13,968 nucleotides of DNA, from contig JANDJZ010001033.1 of the NCBI GenBank assembly GCA_027943245.1, positions 1 through 13,968 of the forward strand, in the 5' to 3' direction. The DNA comes from Acanthamoeba sp. SK_2022b (Eukaryota > Discosea > Longamoebia > Acanthamoebidae). Shown here in pieces: positions 12,909 through 13,968 of the stretch; the stretch's first letter is position 1, and every line of letters starts with the position of its first letter. The position numbers and the translations under genes are program-made. The notes below the pieces were generated by a model. It did no database searches, had not been told where the DNA came from, and saw only the letters and a program-made list of their open reading frames with translations.

Positions 12909-13127
12909 ATGAGCAAACAGAACTCGGACACGCTGTTGGCTGCAGAACTGGCCGACCACTTCATAGAAGTCATTTTGTCGACCAAGCCTGAACTGCTGGT
13001 GTCGGGCATCGGCGGAGTGGCAGACCTGCACCACATACAGCATGGGGCCAAGGCCCTGGCACATTTCCGCCTGACGCTGATCCAGGAACTGTCCCAGCAG
13101 CCCATGCCCGACATGAACAGCCACTGA
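12909..13127 (+). CDS. Hypothetical 72-residue protein
   Basis: I do not recognise this protein. It starts MSKQNSDTLLAAELADHFIEVIL and appears fully helical, with histidines and hydrophobics at regular spacing (DLHHIQHGAKALAHFRLTLIQEL). No signal peptide, membrane segment or cysteine is seen. An excellent AGGAGG (12895-12900) with an eight-base spacer makes translation likely and rules out the in-frame start at 12807, which lies inside hns. It follows hns after 62 bases and may be co-transcribed. No plus-strand terminator was identified after it. Confidence 0.72.
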   Translation: MSKQNSDTLLAAELADHFIEVILSTKPELLVSGIGGVADLHHIQHGAKALAHFRLTLIQELSQQPMPDMNSH

Positions 13128-13153
13128 GGCGGGCGCGAGGCAACGAACAGGCA

Positions 13154-13195
13154 AGAAAAAACCGCCACACACTGAGGTCTTCAGTGTGTGGCGGT
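13154..13195 (-). terminator. Terminator of tmRNA
   Basis: A perfect 15-bp stem (13161-13175 with 13181-13195, loop 13176-13180) is followed on the minus strand by a T run (complement of 13156-13160). It begins about nine bases past the tmRNA 3' end. On the plus strand only GTCTTGG follows, so it is not clearly bidirectional. Confidence 0.85.
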
Positions 13196-13203
13196 GTCTT
13201 GGA

Positions 13204-13581
13204 TGGTGGAGCTGGCGGGAATTGAACCCGCGTCCGCAAGCCTTCGCCGGGCAGATCTACATGTTTAGCGTTCTGTTTTGAGTCTCGCCTCCCGAGTCGC
13301 GCAGGCGCACGCTACCCGGGATGCCAGCTTCCTTGGATCTTGCCACGTACTAAGAAGCCCAGCACGCAGCCAGCTGATGTGAATTCCCTTGCAGCCGGGA
13401 GGTATTGCTACCCCCTTGCCCAGCCCATCAGCGTGCTGTTGCAAGGCTCACCGGATTTAAGCGGCGAGTGCGAAACGTTCGTCGTTTGCAGTTAGTTTTT
13501 TGAATGGAGATTTACGAGCGTCAATCAAGCTCGACATGCACCACACCGGTCCCGAACCCACGTCGAAACCAGGACAGCCCC
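13204..13581 (-). ncRNA. ssrA: Transfer-messenger RNA
   Basis: tmRNA rescues stalled ribosomes and tags the unfinished protein for proteolysis. The minus strand shows a tRNA-like end: 5' GGGGCTG at 13575-13581 pairs with CAGCTCC before discriminator A and CCA ending at 13204 (one G-U). The 5' portion has GGTTTCGACGTGGG, and the 3' end TTCAATTCCCGCC forms a T arm. The tag frame begins with the resume codon GCA (13487-13489) and encodes ANDERFALAA followed by TAA (13457-13459), a betaproteobacterial tag. Length is 378 nt. Its -10 (TAAGAT, minus strand 13591-13596) overlaps the end of gph. Confidence 0.97.
13457..13489 (-). other. tmRNA proteolysis tag frame
   Basis: The codons GCA AAC GAC GAA CGT TTC GCA CTC GCC GCT then TAA encode the tag ANDERFALAA. 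The LAA ending is the signal read by ClpXP. Confidence 0.95.
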
Positions 13582-13590
13582 AAGGCTCCT

Positions 13591-13618
13591 ATCTTAGCCT
13601 CTTTCCAGCAGTTTCAAG
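13591..13618 (-). promoter_or_regulatory. Promoter of ssrA in the end of gph
   Basis: On the minus strand CTTGAA (13613-13618) and TAAGAT (13591-13596) are separated by 16 bases, giving a start near 13584, close to the mature 5' end at 13581. The first three bases of the -10 are the gph stop codon TAA. Confidence 0.55.
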
Positions 13619-13968
13619 AGCTCCAGCGGAGAATTGATTTGCGCATCCGCCTGCCAGTGCAGCGTATCGCCGGCTGCGCCAAGGTAGCCGTAGCAAGCCG
13701 CCACGGTCTTCATGCCTGCGGCCTTGCCTGCAACGATGTCGCGCTCGTCGTCACCGACATAGACAAAACTCTCGGGAGGAAGGCCGATACGCGCGGCAGC
13801 CTCCAGCAAGGGTGCAGGATGGGGCTTTGCATGGGGCGTGGTGTCGCCGCTGACGACGGCTGACGCAGTTGCGAACAGCGGCATCTGTTGCGTCAGCGGA
13901 TCGGTAAAGCGCATGGACTTGTTCGTGACCACGCCCCAGGGCATGGACACAGCCTGGAGTCGTGCAAT
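13594..13968 (-). CDS. gph: Phosphoglycolate phosphatase, C-terminal part (cut by window edge)
   Basis: This HAD-superfamily hydrolase clears 2-phosphoglycolate formed during DNA repair or photorespiration-like oxidation. The visible frame runs from the right edge to TAA at 13594-13596. It shows HAD motif II (GVVTNK, with the Thr), the lysine motif (AKPHPAPLLEAA) and motif III (VGDDERDI, the acidic metal pair). The C-terminal end AADTLHWQADAQINSPLELLKLLERG-like region is that of Gph rather than beta-phosphoglucomutase. The N-terminal DxDGT motif I lies outside, so activity cannot be judged. Neighbouring ssrA uses its 3' end as promoter. Confidence 0.88.
   Translation of the reverse strand: MARLQAVSMPWGVVTNKSMRFTDPLTQQMPLFATASAVVSGDTTPHAKPHPAPLLEAAARIGLPPESFVYVGDDERDIVAGKAAGMKTVAACYGYLGAAGDTLHWQADAQINSPLELLKLLERG

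Noticed and set aside
1..13968. Prophage, insertion sequence, toxin-antitoxin or defence island
   Set aside because: No integrase, transposase, terminal repeats, or recognisable defence genes were found; the CopG-type regulator is paired with an esterase, not a toxin.

Overview
The window looks like chromosomal DNA of a GC-rich betaproteobacterium of the order Burkholderiales, most likely a Comamonadaceae member (Comamonas, Delftia or Acidovorax type). This rests on the tmRNA tag ANDERFALAA, a second-type IF-1 of 82 residues, two H-NS proteins of the short GRGKPP-ending type, an IPTL-CTERM sorting signal and TACAAT-type -10 boxes. The genus is an inference; no database search was possible.

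Layout from left to right: the 5' end of psd (minus strand, running off the left edge); a structured leader and infA; tRNA-Pro(UGG) with a terminator; a hemolysin III/PAQR membrane protein (minus); a two-gene operon of a CopG-like ribbon-helix-helix regulator and a polyhydroxyalkanoate (PHA) depolymerase-family esterase, preceded by a symmetric operator-like array; about 450 bases with no convincing gene; H-NS paralogue 1 (minus); about 660 bases with nothing recognisable; a YbaY/YscW-type lipoprotein; a glutathione S-transferase (minus); an RNase H-fold protein carrying four perfect 8-bp repeats; a small TPR protein (minus).

Next comes a gene-less kilobase (7289-8261) with signs of three separate plus-strand, probably non-coding transcripts. 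They are an extended -10 promoter plus terminator (A), a long inverted repeat plus terminator (B), and a promoter covered by a Fur-box-like sequence and followed by terminators (C). A 1273-residue secreted ExeM/NucH-type nuclease with a C-terminal IPTL-CTERM anchor follows on the minus strand. Then come H-NS paralogue 2, an unrecognised 72-residue protein, tmRNA (minus) and the C-terminal part of phosphoglycolate phosphatase (minus, running off the right edge).

Most genes are single transcription units with their own intrinsic terminators. The clear operon is the CopG regulator with the PHA depolymerase. H-NS 2 and the 72-residue gene may be co-transcribed, and the tmRNA promoter lies in the 3' end of gph. 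No CRISPR array, insertion sequence, prophage or obvious defence island was seen. The most promising undescribed material is the non-coding cluster at 7310-8250, the operator array at 2059-2096 and the octanucleotide repeat in the RNase H gene.
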